From the NCBI GenBank assembly GCA_964554265.1, contig CAZKOB010000102.1:1-13478 (forward strand): DNA of 13,478 nt. The letters run 5' to 3'. The position numbers were made by a program, and so were the translations under genes. The stretch comes from RGIG8745 sp964554265 (GTDB lineage Bacteria; Bacteroidota; Bacteroidia; Bacteroidales; Bacteroidaceae). Below the pieces are notes generated by a model that saw only the letters and a program-made list of their open reading frames with translations, was not told the DNA's origin and ran no database searches. Shown in pieces: positions 7,671 to 13,478 of this stretch. Numbering within the stretch: the first letter of the stretch is position 1; every line of letters begins with the position of its first letter.

Positions 7671-9065
7671 TTAAATCAATTCTCTTGGATCTGTAACCAC
7701 ACCTGTAACGGCAGCGGCTGCTGCAACAAGAGGACTTGCAAGTATGGTACGCGCTCCAGGTCCCTGACGTCCCTCAAAGTTGCGGTTAGAAGTAGATACA
7801 GACAGTTTGCCAGCCGGAATCTTATCGTCGTTCATGGCAAGGCATGCCGAACATCCCGGCTGACGGATAGCAAATCCTGCTTCCTCAAGAATCTTGTCTA
7901 TGCCTTCTTCTCGTATCTGATCATCTACCATCCACGAACCAGGCACAAGCCATGCTGTCACACCATCAGCTTTTCTCCTACCTTTTACAATAGAAGCAAA
8001 TGCACGGAAATCTTCGATACGTCCGTTAGTACATGCTCCAAGGAATACAAAATCCACTTTTTTGCCAAGCAGCTTTTCGCCAGGAGCAAATCCCATGTAG
8101 TCAAGAGACTTTATATACGATGCCTGTCCTGCTTCGTCAACAGTGTCAAGTGTTGGTATTGATTGAGAAATGCCCATGCCCATGCCCGGATTGGTGCCGT
8201 AAGTGACCATTGGTTCTATGTCACAAGCATTGAAGGTCAGTTCTTTGTCAAAGACAGCATCATCCCCACTCTTCAGGGTCTTCCAATAAGCAACAGCCTT
8301 ATCCCATTCCTCACCTTTCGGTGCATATTCACGTCCTTTTATATATTCAAATGTCACCTCATCCGGTGCTATAAAACCACCGCGTGCACCCATTTCTATA
8401 GAAAGGTTGCAGAGAGTAAGACGTCCTTCCATTGTCAGGTTACGTACTGTCGAACCGGCATATTCCACAAAATAACCGGTAGCTCCTGATGTGGTGAGCT
8501 CAGACATCAGGTAAAGTGCTATATCTTTGGCTGTTACACCTTTTCCTAAAGTTCCTTCAATATTAATACGCATTGACTTTGGCTTTTGCTGAAGGATACA
8601 TTGAGATGCAAGTACCATTTCGACTTCCGATGTTCCGATTCCAAAAGCTACAGCCCCTACCGCACCATGAGTTGAAGTATGAGAATCACCGCATACAATG
8701 GTCATACCTGGAAGTGAAAGCCCTCTTTCCGGACCCACCACATGAATGATACCATTCTTTTTATTCATCATTCCGAAATGCGACAATCCGAAGTCCTCCG
8801 CATTTTTTGCAAGAGTGTCCACTTGTGTCTTTGATACAGGATCTTCAATAGGTTTGTCTTGATCATGCGTCGGGGTGTTATGATCCGGCATACAAAAAAT
8901 CTGAGCCGGACGCAGACATTTCAAACCTCTGCGGCGCATGCCTTCAAAAGCCTGCGGACTTGTTACCTCATGGCAATACAAACGATCGATATAAAGTTGT
9001 GTAGGTCCATTTTCCACGTTCTGGACCACATGGGAATCCCAAATTTTGTCAAATAACGTATTCAT
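7671..9065 (-). CDS. leuC: 3-isopropylmalate dehydratase large subunit
   Basis: LeuC is the aconitase-family [4Fe-4S] subunit of isopropylmalate isomerase and works with LeuD in the cytoplasm. The 464 aa match the bacterial family. Cluster ligands are visible as C345 (CTNGR), C405 and C408 (GCSACLAMN). Other family motifs are MPDHNTPT (~59-66), CGDSHTSTHGAVG (~125-137), GTSEVEMVLASQ (~144-155), EMGARGGFIAPDE (~224-236) and SNRNFEGRQG (~426-435). The ATG at 9065 gives the conventional MNTLFDKIWDSHVV start. It is the second gene of the operon, 76 bp after leuA. In this operon it probably serves both the LeuA and CimA products. Confidence 0.97.
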   Translation of the reverse strand: MNTLFDKIWDSHVVQNVENGPTQLYIDRLYCHEVTSPQAFEGMRRRGLKCLRPAQIFCMPDHNTPTHDQDKPIEDPVSKTQVDTLAKNAEDFGLSHFGMMNKKNGIIHVVGPERGLSLPGMTIVCGDSHTSTHGAVGAVAFGIGTSEVEMVLASQCILQQKPKSMRINIEGTLGKGVTAKDIALYLMSELTTSGATGYFVEYAGSTVRNLTMEGRLTLCNLSIEMGARGGFIAPDEVTFEYIKGREYAPKGEEWDKAVAYWKTLKSGDDAVFDKELTFNACDIEPMVTYGTNPGMGMGISQSIPTLDTVDEAGQASYIKSLDYMGFAPGEKLLGKKVDFVFLGACTNGRIEDFRAFASIVKGRRKADGVTAWLVPGSWMVDDQIREEGIDKILEEAGFAIRQPGCSACLAMNDDKIPAGKLSVSTSNRNFEGRQGPGARTILASPLVAAAAAVTGVVTDPRELI

Positions 9066-9141
9066 ATATTTGTTTTTCTGTTTTTAAGCATTCAGCTCTT
9101 TGCATGAACCGGCATCAAAGCCTGTTTGCAGTCCGAAAGCA

Positions 9142-10641
9142 TCAATCTATTTTGAATTTGTTTATACAGTCAATATATGCTTCCACAGAAGCAGCGATAA
9201 TATCAGTGTTTGCACCGAAGCCATAATATATATGATTGTCATATTCTACTTGCATGTGCACCTTACCCATGTCATCAGACCCTTTGCTGATAGCTTGAAT
9301 AGTAAATTCCTTTAGCGTCATCTGTCTGTTTACAATCTTTTTCAGGGCTTTGATTGCAGCGTCTACCGGTCCGTTACCGCTTGCGCAATCTTCAAACTTT
9401 TCGCCGGCAATCTTAAGGCCGATGCTTGCGACAGCCTTGACCCCTACTCCACTTGTCACCTGCAGATAATCAAGTTTGATACGATGGTTTATGCTACGGT
9501 CTGCACCTGCAAGCACAAGAATGTCATCATCATTGATGTCCTTCTTCTTGTCTGCAAGCTTAAGAAAGTCCTCATAAATCTTATCTATTTTTTCCTGTTC
9601 AAGCCTGACTCCGAGAGCAGACAGACGGCTTTTCAAGGCAGCACGTCCGCTACGGGCTGTAAGTACAATCGAATTGTCATCAATACCGACATCGTGAGGG
9701 TCTATAATCTCATAGGTCTGTACATTCTTCAGTACACCGTCCTGATGTATGCCGGAAGAATGTGCAAACGCGTTCTTGCCGACAATGGCTTTGTTGGGCT
9801 GTACAGGCATATTCATCAAACTTGACACCATACGGCTCGTCGGGTATATCTTCTCCGTATTGATGTTCGTTTCAATACCTATATGTTTGTGACATTTCAA
9901 TATCATTGCCACTTCTTCCAACGACGTATTTCCCGCACGCTCACCGATACCGTTGATTGTCACTTCCACTTGACGGGCTCCGTTAAGCACTCCGCTCATC
10001 GTATTTGCTGTCGCCATACCAAGATCATTGTGACAGTGTGTGGAAATAATGGCATTTTCGATGCCTGCAACATGATCGCAAAGATATTTTATCTTCTCTC
10101 CATATTCTGAGGGCAGACAATAGCCTGTGGTATCCGGAATATTCACAACTGTGGCTCCTGCCTTGATCACAGCTTCTACAACTCTTGCAAGATATTCATT
10201 GTCTGTGCGTCCTGCATCTTCTGCAAAGAACTCGACGTCGTCGACAAACTTCCGTGCATACTGCACCGCTTTAACGGCTCTTTCAATGATTTCCTCACGA
10301 TTGCTGTTGAATTTGAACTTTATATGCGAATCAGAAGTACCAATACCCGTATGTATACGTTTCCTCTTGGCATACTTCAGTGCATCTGCCGCCACTTCAA
10401 TATCTTTCTCAACGGCACGGGTCAGTGCGCATATCGTCGGCCATGTCACAGCCTTAGATATTTCTATCACAGAATTGAAGTCGCCCGGACTTGAAATAGG
10501 AAAACCTGCTTCTATGACATCTACACCCAATGCCTCCAGCTGCTTGGCAACCTGTATCTTTTCCACAGTGTTGAGCTGACAACCCGGAACTTGCTCTCCA
10601 TCACGTAATGTAGTGTCGAAAATAAATAATCTTTCACTCAT
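9142..10641 (-). CDS. leuA: 2-isopropylmalate synthase
   Basis: LeuA condenses 2-ketoisovalerate with acetyl-CoA in the first committed step of leucine synthesis. The catalytic TIM barrel begins at FDTTLRDGEQVPG (R13, D14), with HCHND metal ligands H202 and H204 and GIGERAGNTSLEE (~231-243). Then come SGIHQDG (~296-302) and a C-terminal allosteric domain (~385-499) containing SIGLKIAGEKFEDCASGNGPVDAA-type features (G422, G424, D427), normally the leucine-feedback site. Its 499 aa are typical of the long, feedback-regulated form. It is the first gene of the operon and sits directly behind the attenuator at 10664-10820. The ATG at 10641 is 22 bp past the end of the terminator U-tract. Confidence 0.97.
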   Translation of the reverse strand: MSERLFIFDTTLRDGEQVPGCQLNTVEKIQVAKQLEALGVDVIEAGFPISSPGDFNSVIEISKAVTWPTICALTRAVEKDIEVAADALKYAKRKRIHTGIGTSDSHIKFKFNSNREEIIERAVKAVQYARKFVDDVEFFAEDAGRTDNEYLARVVEAVIKAGATVVNIPDTTGYCLPSEYGEKIKYLCDHVAGIENAIISTHCHNDLGMATANTMSGVLNGARQVEVTINGIGERAGNTSLEEVAMILKCHKHIGIETNINTEKIYPTSRMVSSLMNMPVQPNKAIVGKNAFAHSSGIHQDGVLKNVQTYEIIDPHDVGIDDNSIVLTARSGRAALKSRLSALGVRLEQEKIDKIYEDFLKLADKKKDINDDDILVLAGADRSINHRIKLDYLQVTSGVGVKAVASIGLKIAGEKFEDCASGNGPVDAAIKALKKIVNRQMTLKEFTIQAISKGSDDMGKVHMQVEYDNHIYYGFGANTDIIAASVEAYIDCINKFKID

Positions 10642-10663
10642 ATATGTTTATTATTATTGATTC

Positions 10664-10702
10664 AAAAAAAAGCCTTCCTCGCATTGTTCTGCAAGAAAGG
10701 CT
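10664..10702 (-). terminator. Attenuator terminator before leuA
   Basis: On the minus strand AGCCTTTCTTGC (10691-10702) pairs with GCGAGGAAGGCT (10671-10682) in a 12-bp stem (two G-U pairs) with an 8-nt loop, followed at once by seven Ts (10664-10670). It lies after the leader peptide and before leuA, so it must be controlled. GCGAGAAAGGT inside the leader ORF (10744-10754) can pair over 11 positions with the same 5' arm and would serve as antiterminator. Confidence 0.9.
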
Positions 10703-10721
10703 CTATCTATAAGTCTGTTTT

Positions 10722-10820
10722 TCATCTGCTATGGCAGACACACACCTTTCTCGCTACAAACATTTTAATTCGTAGTGACAATAGGATGCTGCTTTCTATG
10801 TTTACAGAAACGATTGACAT
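10722..10820 (-). CDS. leuL: leu operon leader peptide, 32 aa, Ile/Val/Leu-rich
   Basis: A 32-codon ORF starts about 15 nt after the predicted transcription start and ends 20 nt before the terminator stem. Its Ile, Val and Leu codons are I3, V4, V6, I8, I12, L13, L14, L16, I18, V22, V26 and V28, 12 of 32. Codons 12-18 (ILLSLRI) are the densest cluster. A hairpin (CTACGAA 10769-10775 with TTTGTAG 10754-10760) spans codons 16-22 and could be the pause structure. Codons 23-26 carry the antiterminator strand. A ribosome stalled at codons 12-18 would leave that strand free to block the terminator, switching on leuA-leuC-leuD-cimA. The name leuL is by analogy only; the peptide itself probably has no other function. 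Confidence 0.8.
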   Translation of the reverse strand: MSIVSVNIESSILLSLRIKMFVARKVCVCHSR

Positions 10821-10840
10821 GCTGTTCTCTTATTTTGCTG

Positions 10841-10871
10841 CAAAAATACACTTTTAATTCGTCAAATCAAA
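10841..10871 (-). promoter_or_regulatory. Promoter of the leu operon
   Basis: On the minus strand TTTG (10868-10871) and TATTTTTG (10841-10848) are separated by 19 nt, a full match to the Bacteroidetes primary-sigma consensus. Transcription should start near 10835, giving a leader of about 195 nt before leuA that contains the attenuator. Confidence 0.75.
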
Positions 10872-10923
10872 ATTTACAATAAAATAAATGGCTTTTTGTT
10901 CTGATTCATAACTTTGAATAGTG

Positions 10924-10939
10924 TATTTTGTACAAAATA
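10924..10939. promoter_or_regulatory. Perfect 16-bp palindrome, possible operator
   Basis: TATTTTGTACAAAATA is its own reverse complement. It lies 53 bp upstream of the leu promoter -33 element and 72 bp after the araC-family stop codon. Position and symmetry suit a dimeric regulator, but no protein can be named. Confidence 0.35.
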
Positions 10940-11011
10940 GAAGAGGTTGAAGCCTTCGGCGACAGCAAGCTCAACAAGGCCCTTGAGGCTTTTGAGAATC
11001 ACAATGCCACC

Positions 11012-11895
11012 TTATTCATGATTATTTATATCAGCCTTATTTCTGTATTCGCTTGGTGCTACACCCGTGTGTTTCTTGAAAAACTTACAGAAAGCGGCCT
11101 GTTCGGAGAAACACAAGGAGACAGAAATTTCGAGAATGGAAAGCCGATCATCTTTCAAGAGCGTGAAGGCATACTGTATCAGTTCCTCGCAAATGACTTC
11201 GTGTGGGGTCTTTCCAAGCATATCTTTTATAGTACGGGCAATGTGCTTGGGGGTAATGTTCAGTTTCTCGGCATAAAACCCAATGTTATGCTCCGTGCGG
11301 AAATGCTTCCAGACCAGTTTCAGAAAATCGGTAACAATGATGTCCTTCCGCCCAACCACAGAATTGCTTTTGTTGCTCTCTTTCTGATGTGTCAGCATGA
11401 TGTTTCCCAATTCCAGCAGAAAGAGCTTGAAGTAAGTTCTCACCAACTCTTGCCGATAATAATGGTCAAGATTGGATAAAGCCTTTTCCAATGCCTGCAA
11501 CTGATTCTCCAATACTTTATTCTCCTTTTCCGAAATACCGATGACCGGCAAATAAAGCCTGTCTTGAAAATAATTCTCAGGTCCGGGTTTCAATCCATTC
11601 ATAGACTCTCCTGTAAATTCAAACGTGGGTAGCAGTAGGCCCGCAGGTCGGGACTGGTGTGCACAATCTCTACTCTCGCCCAGTCCAGCAAGTCCAACAG
11701 CGAGTAGGCACATATCTCATATTCCCTACCATTTACAAGTAACGTCAGTTGTCCGTGGCTTACCAGTATCAGCAGACTGCAATCATTGATGGAACAACCT
11801 TCTATGCTTCTAAATTCGGAAGGAGTAAAAAGCGTCACCTTGTCAGCCAGAACATGTAATGGCGAACAGAGTGAGGATATATTTTGCAGGTTCAT
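11012..11895 (-). pseudogene. AraC-family transcriptional regulator, split by a frameshift
   Basis: Two minus-strand frames form one AraC-type protein. The first (11599-11895, 98 aa) resembles the N-terminal sensing domain: SLLILVSHGQLTLLVNGREYEI, then LLDLLDWARVEIVHTSPDLRAYC. The second (11012 to about 11630) carries a helical linker (SNLDHYYRQELVRTYFKLF) and two HTH motifs, NIGFYAEKLNITPKHIARTIKDMLGKTPHEVI and SILEISVSLCFSEQAAFCKFFKKHTGVAPSEYRNK, the classic AraC end. Sense is lost after AYC in frame one and resumes at LLPTFEFTGESMNG in frame two, as expected for a one-base deletion near 11630 (for example TGCC to TGC). The first frame stops at a TGA overlapping an ATG (ATGA, 11599-11602), so a separate 196-aa C-terminal protein could be made by coupling. 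Pseudogene, split gene or sequencing error all remain possible. Any target is unknown. Confidence 0.75.
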
Positions 11896-11921
11896 ACGGA
11901 CAGTTCTTTGTTTGACATCTG

Positions 11922-11929
11922 CAAAGATA
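11922..11929 (-). promoter_or_regulatory. Candidate -7 box for the araC-family gene
   Basis: TATCTTTG on the minus strand fits TAnnTTTG, 26 bp before the ATG at 11895. No TTG sits at the expected distance upstream, so support is partial. Confidence 0.4.
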
Positions 11930-12053
11930 ATGATTTGTATTGACTTCTGTCTGATTATGCCTCACATTAGACCACATAAAATACGCGAATGCAAAAGAAT
12001 ACTCTAAATTACAAATTAATCAGGTCGAGAAAACTTAAAAGCTCCACAGGCAC

Positions 12054-12078
12054 AAAAAAAGGGGTAACGCCTTACCCC
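12054..12078 (-). terminator. Intrinsic terminator of the candidate small RNA
   Basis: GGGGTAACGCCTTACCCC (12061-12078) forms a 7-bp stem with a 4-nt loop. On the minus strand it is followed directly by seven Ts (12054-12060). On the plus strand it has no T-tract, so it acts leftward only. Confidence 0.75.
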
Positions 12079-12118
12079 AAACCTTTTGTTAACCTTAAAT
12101 CTAATACTATGAAAAACA
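12054..12118 (-). ncRNA. Candidate small RNA, about 65 nt
   Basis: A complete promoter (12124-12154) and a terminator (12054-12078) on the minus strand enclose about 65 nt. The interior contains CATAGTATTAGATTTAAGG (ending at 12093) and AACAAAAGG, then the stem GGGGTAA/TTACCCC with a 4-nt loop and seven Ts. No ORF of meaningful size is present. It could in principle be a leader for the araC-family gene, but that gene has its own -7 box beyond the terminator. The 5' half looks familiar to me as a segment found between genes in many Bacteroidales, an impression I cannot verify here. Confidence 0.5.
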
Positions 12119-12123
12119 CGTTG

Positions 12124-12154
12124 CAAATATAATCTCTTCCAAGAATTTTGTCAA
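12124..12154 (-). promoter_or_regulatory. Promoter of the candidate small RNA
   Basis: On the minus strand TTG (12152-12154) and TATATTTG (12124-12131) are 20 nt apart, matching the Bacteroidetes consensus. Predicted start about 12117. The only transcript it can make before the terminator is about 65 nt. Confidence 0.65.
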
Positions 12155-12282
12155 GTATTGTGTGCGAAAACATACATAAAACTATATTTTTCATGACATA
12201 AATCAATTATAAATTTGTTTTTTCCTATATCTAAAGGCCAATAAGCAACTAATGATACTATTTTAATTCTATATGAACATCT

Positions 12283-12990
12283 TTCGTGTGCATTGCCGAC
12301 TGTATCTCCACATCAACAGCGCTCACCTATACGCGAGTTCGGTTTAATTTCTCAGTTAAAAAAAGTTCCGGTTGCCTCTTGCATTCTTCAACACACCTCC
12401 GGCTTGTTGTCGAAAAAGGAATATGCCGTTACACCTTGTTTATCAGTCCGGCCATCATGCTGCAACAAGGCCGGCTCCCCCATATATCAACTTGATTATC
12501 TCCACTGCAACATGCCATCTATTTGCCATAAAACGCAGGCTTTTTCTGACAATCTGAAATGTTAAAATCAAACCTTCGCAGAATCGCGTAAAATCGGCCG
12601 AACCTTACCGAAGTTCCATTTGCGCTATTCTAAGGCCGTTTTCAGACCTTGAAACCTAAATATTAAAATAATCCAATTTGCATTCTGAAAAGATACATTT
12701 ATTCACATTCGCGTGTGCATCGTCTGAAAAAAGAATACGTTGGAAATAAATTTTCAAGGTGAACAAAATTTGTTTAAAAGGCACTTTAAAAAGATTTTCA
12801 AGGTGAACGAAATTTATTTTCAAGGTGAACGAGTTTGAAAATGTCCGTTTTTCGGGCTGAAATTGGATGTTGTCCAAATTTAATTCTAAAAAAATCTAAA
12901 TCAGATTTTTCAATGTCACGAAAAACAAAGATGGGTCTTGGCAGCGAAAAACAGGAATCTCTGCCATGTATTTTTATAACTTGCTGATTA
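12283..12990. repeat. Gene-free, repeat-like block with hairpins
   Basis: No protein-like ORF is present: the short open frames are low in family character and blocked by stops. Base composition is visibly higher in GC at 12283-12640 than in the flanks. Structures include CCGGCC 12448-12453 with GGCCGG 12469-12474, and scattered CGGCC/GGCCG pairs up to about 12640. Then come the 22-bp repeats at 12751-12838. The whole stretch looks familiar to me as an intergenic sequence recurring in Prevotella genomes; this is memory, not shown by the window, where it occurs once. Confidence 0.4.
12751..12838. repeat. Four tandem 22-bp iteron-like units
   Basis: The 14-mer TTTTCAAGGTGAAC is exact at 12751, 12795 and 12817, each followed by an AT-rich 8-mer like RAAATTTR. 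The spacings are 44 and 22, so a degenerate unit starting TTTAAAAGG fills 12773-12794. Each core contains the odd palindrome TTCA-AGG-TGAA. A 22-bp period puts each site on the same face of the helix. Because 22 is not a multiple of three, a coding repeat is unlikely. Confidence 0.75.
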
Positions 12991-13221
12991 TCAGTATATC
13001 CTATTTTTATTCTAACCTATACTTCTTGCACCTAAAACTGTATACTTCTATTAAAATTGTATTTTATTGATTATCAATTACTTATCCATAGAATGTCAAA
13101 ATTTTAACAATTATTCAAGCGCAAACAAATCTTAATTATGTTAATAAAGTTCCGTTTACTACGAGTGGGATTAGTGTCAAAAAGAAAGAAGAAATGTCTC
13201 TAAAAAAAATGAACTGCTTTT
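12991..13221. other. AT-rich spacer, no gene seen
   Basis: Very AT-rich sequence with no credible ORF, promoter pair or terminator. It contains the 13-bp palindrome ATTGATTATCAAT (13066-13078), which shares TGATTATCA with a palindrome at 12984-12994 just outside. A single DnaA-box-like TTATCCATA at ~13083 is not enough to suggest an origin. Confidence 0.5.
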
Positions 13222-13288
13222 GCTGGTGGATTCACAGACTCCTCTTGCGATTTTGATGATTTAAAGCTGGTGTTTTCACAGACTCCTC
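13222..13288. repeat. Direct repeat pair, 23 bp, spaced 44 bp
   Basis: GCTGGTG, two variable bases, then TTCACAGACTCCTC occurs at 13222-13244 and 13266-13288 with two mismatches in 23. The second copy runs on into CTCCGTCGC (13286-13294), which recurs at 13308-13316, 22 bp away. Confidence 0.7.
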
Positions 13289-13370
13289 CGTCGCTTCGCG
13301 CCACGCCCTCCGTCGCAAGCTCCCCAATTGCTCCTATTCCGCAATTGCCCCTAACTTAGGGGAGGAGCTT
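13286..13370. repeat. Cloverleaf-like inverted-repeat element (REP-like)
   Basis: The outer stem AAGCTCC (13317-13323) / GGAGCTT (13364-13370) encloses two adjacent hairpins: CAATTGC/GCAATTG (13325-13347, 9-nt loop) and CCCCTAACTTAGGGG (13348-13362). Together they make a three-way junction. The CTCCGTCGC pair at 13286-13316 lies just before it. The GC-rich make-up stands out from the AT-rich surroundings. I recognise the CTCCGTCGCTTCGCG and CCCCTAACTTAGGGG style as that of dispersed REP-like intergenic repeats; copy number cannot be seen here. Confidence 0.6.
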
Positions 13371-13478
13371 AGTTACCTTGCTCGTTGGAATACCTATAGT
13401 AATTTAATATATTGATTGTTAATATGGGTCAGTCCTAAAACCCTGTGGGTATGTTATGTTAATACGTGAAAATAAGCT
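13371..13478. other. Right edge, no gene seen
   Basis: AT-rich sequence with a weak inverted pair, GGGT/ACCC, in ATGGGTCAGTCCTAAAACCC (13424-13443). It might be the end of a mobile element continuing beyond the window, but nothing here proves it. Confidence 0.3.

Noticed and set aside
10928..11479. Plus-strand 183-codon ORF
   Set aside because: Most of it is antisense to the well-supported AraC-family HTH region; only the first ~25 codons look coding-like and they are reported separately as a fragment.
11012..11713. Taking the 233-codon frame with its first Met as an intact regulator
   Set aside because: Its first ~30 residues are out-of-frame translation of the sensing domain; the real family sequence begins near LLPTFEF, so this is a frameshifted gene rather than a separate one.
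12109..12132. Mini-ORF on the plus strand (MKNTLQI)
   Set aside because: Seven codons with no promoter in that direction; the minus-strand promoter and T-tract fit a small RNA better.
12286..12565. Three overlapping plus-strand ORFs of 60-90 codons
   Set aside because: No recognisable family, different frames overlapping each other, and the same block continues with stops in every frame; judged non-coding.
12656..12877. Minus-strand 73-codon ORF (FVHLENLFK-type residues)
   Set aside because: It runs across 22-bp repeats, a period that changes frame at each unit; it looks like chance translation of a non-coding repeat.
13060..13100. Possible replication origin (AT-rich DNA, TTATCCATA, nearby 22-bp iterons)
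   Set aside because: Only one imperfect DnaA-box-like site and no dnaA, rep or par gene; the evidence is too thin.
13424..13478. Insertion-sequence end at the right edge
   Set aside because: Only a 4-bp GGGT/ACCC pairing is visible and no transposase codons can be read before the window ends.

Overview
The window looks like chromosome from a Bacteroidales bacterium, most likely Prevotella/Segatella-like. Grounds: AT-rich DNA; starts without Shine-Dalgarno sequences; several promoters with the Bacteroidetes -7 box TAnnTTTG (two also have a TTG about 19-20 nt upstream); a DUF4301 protein, a family I know mainly from Bacteroidetes; and a leuA-leuC-leuD-cimA gene order. The genus is inference.

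Left part (1-5075): a partial minus-strand gene runs off the left edge. It has a winged-helix-like N-terminus and a possible Toprim-like motif. Next, reading leftward, come a long RelA/SpoT-type (p)ppGpp synthetase and rlmH (rRNA methyltransferase), 11 bp apart and probably one operon. Divergent from rel is a DUF4301 gene whose motifs resemble UDP-sugar pyrophosphorylases. A gene-free gap (5076-5483) between convergent genes holds a 158-bp MITE-like palindromic element and an intrinsic terminator for the operon to its right.

Centre (5484-10871): a minus-strand branched-chain amino acid operon, leuA, leuC, leuD, cimA. The last gene matches Leptospira-type (R)-citramalate synthase at every specificity and catalytic residue I can recall. 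The operon can therefore feed leucine synthesis (LeuA, LeuC, LeuD) and isoleucine synthesis from pyruvate (CimA, then LeuCD acting on citramalate). leuB, needed by both routes, is absent here. Upstream of leuA is what reads as a complete transcription attenuator: a promoter, a 32-codon leader peptide with 12 Ile/Val/Leu codons, a possible pause hairpin, an antiterminator pairing, and a 12-bp terminator with a U-tract. I consider this the best find in the window.

Right part (10872-13478): an AraC-family regulator split by a one-base frameshift, with an ATGA stop/start overlap. Then a compact transcription unit of about 65 nt with its own promoter and terminator but no sensible ORF (candidate small RNA). 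The remaining ~1.3 kb has no gene. It holds a repeat-like block with 22-bp iteron-like units, 44-bp-spaced direct repeats, and a cloverleaf-like inverted-repeat structure. No rRNA, tRNA, CRISPR or intact transposase was seen.
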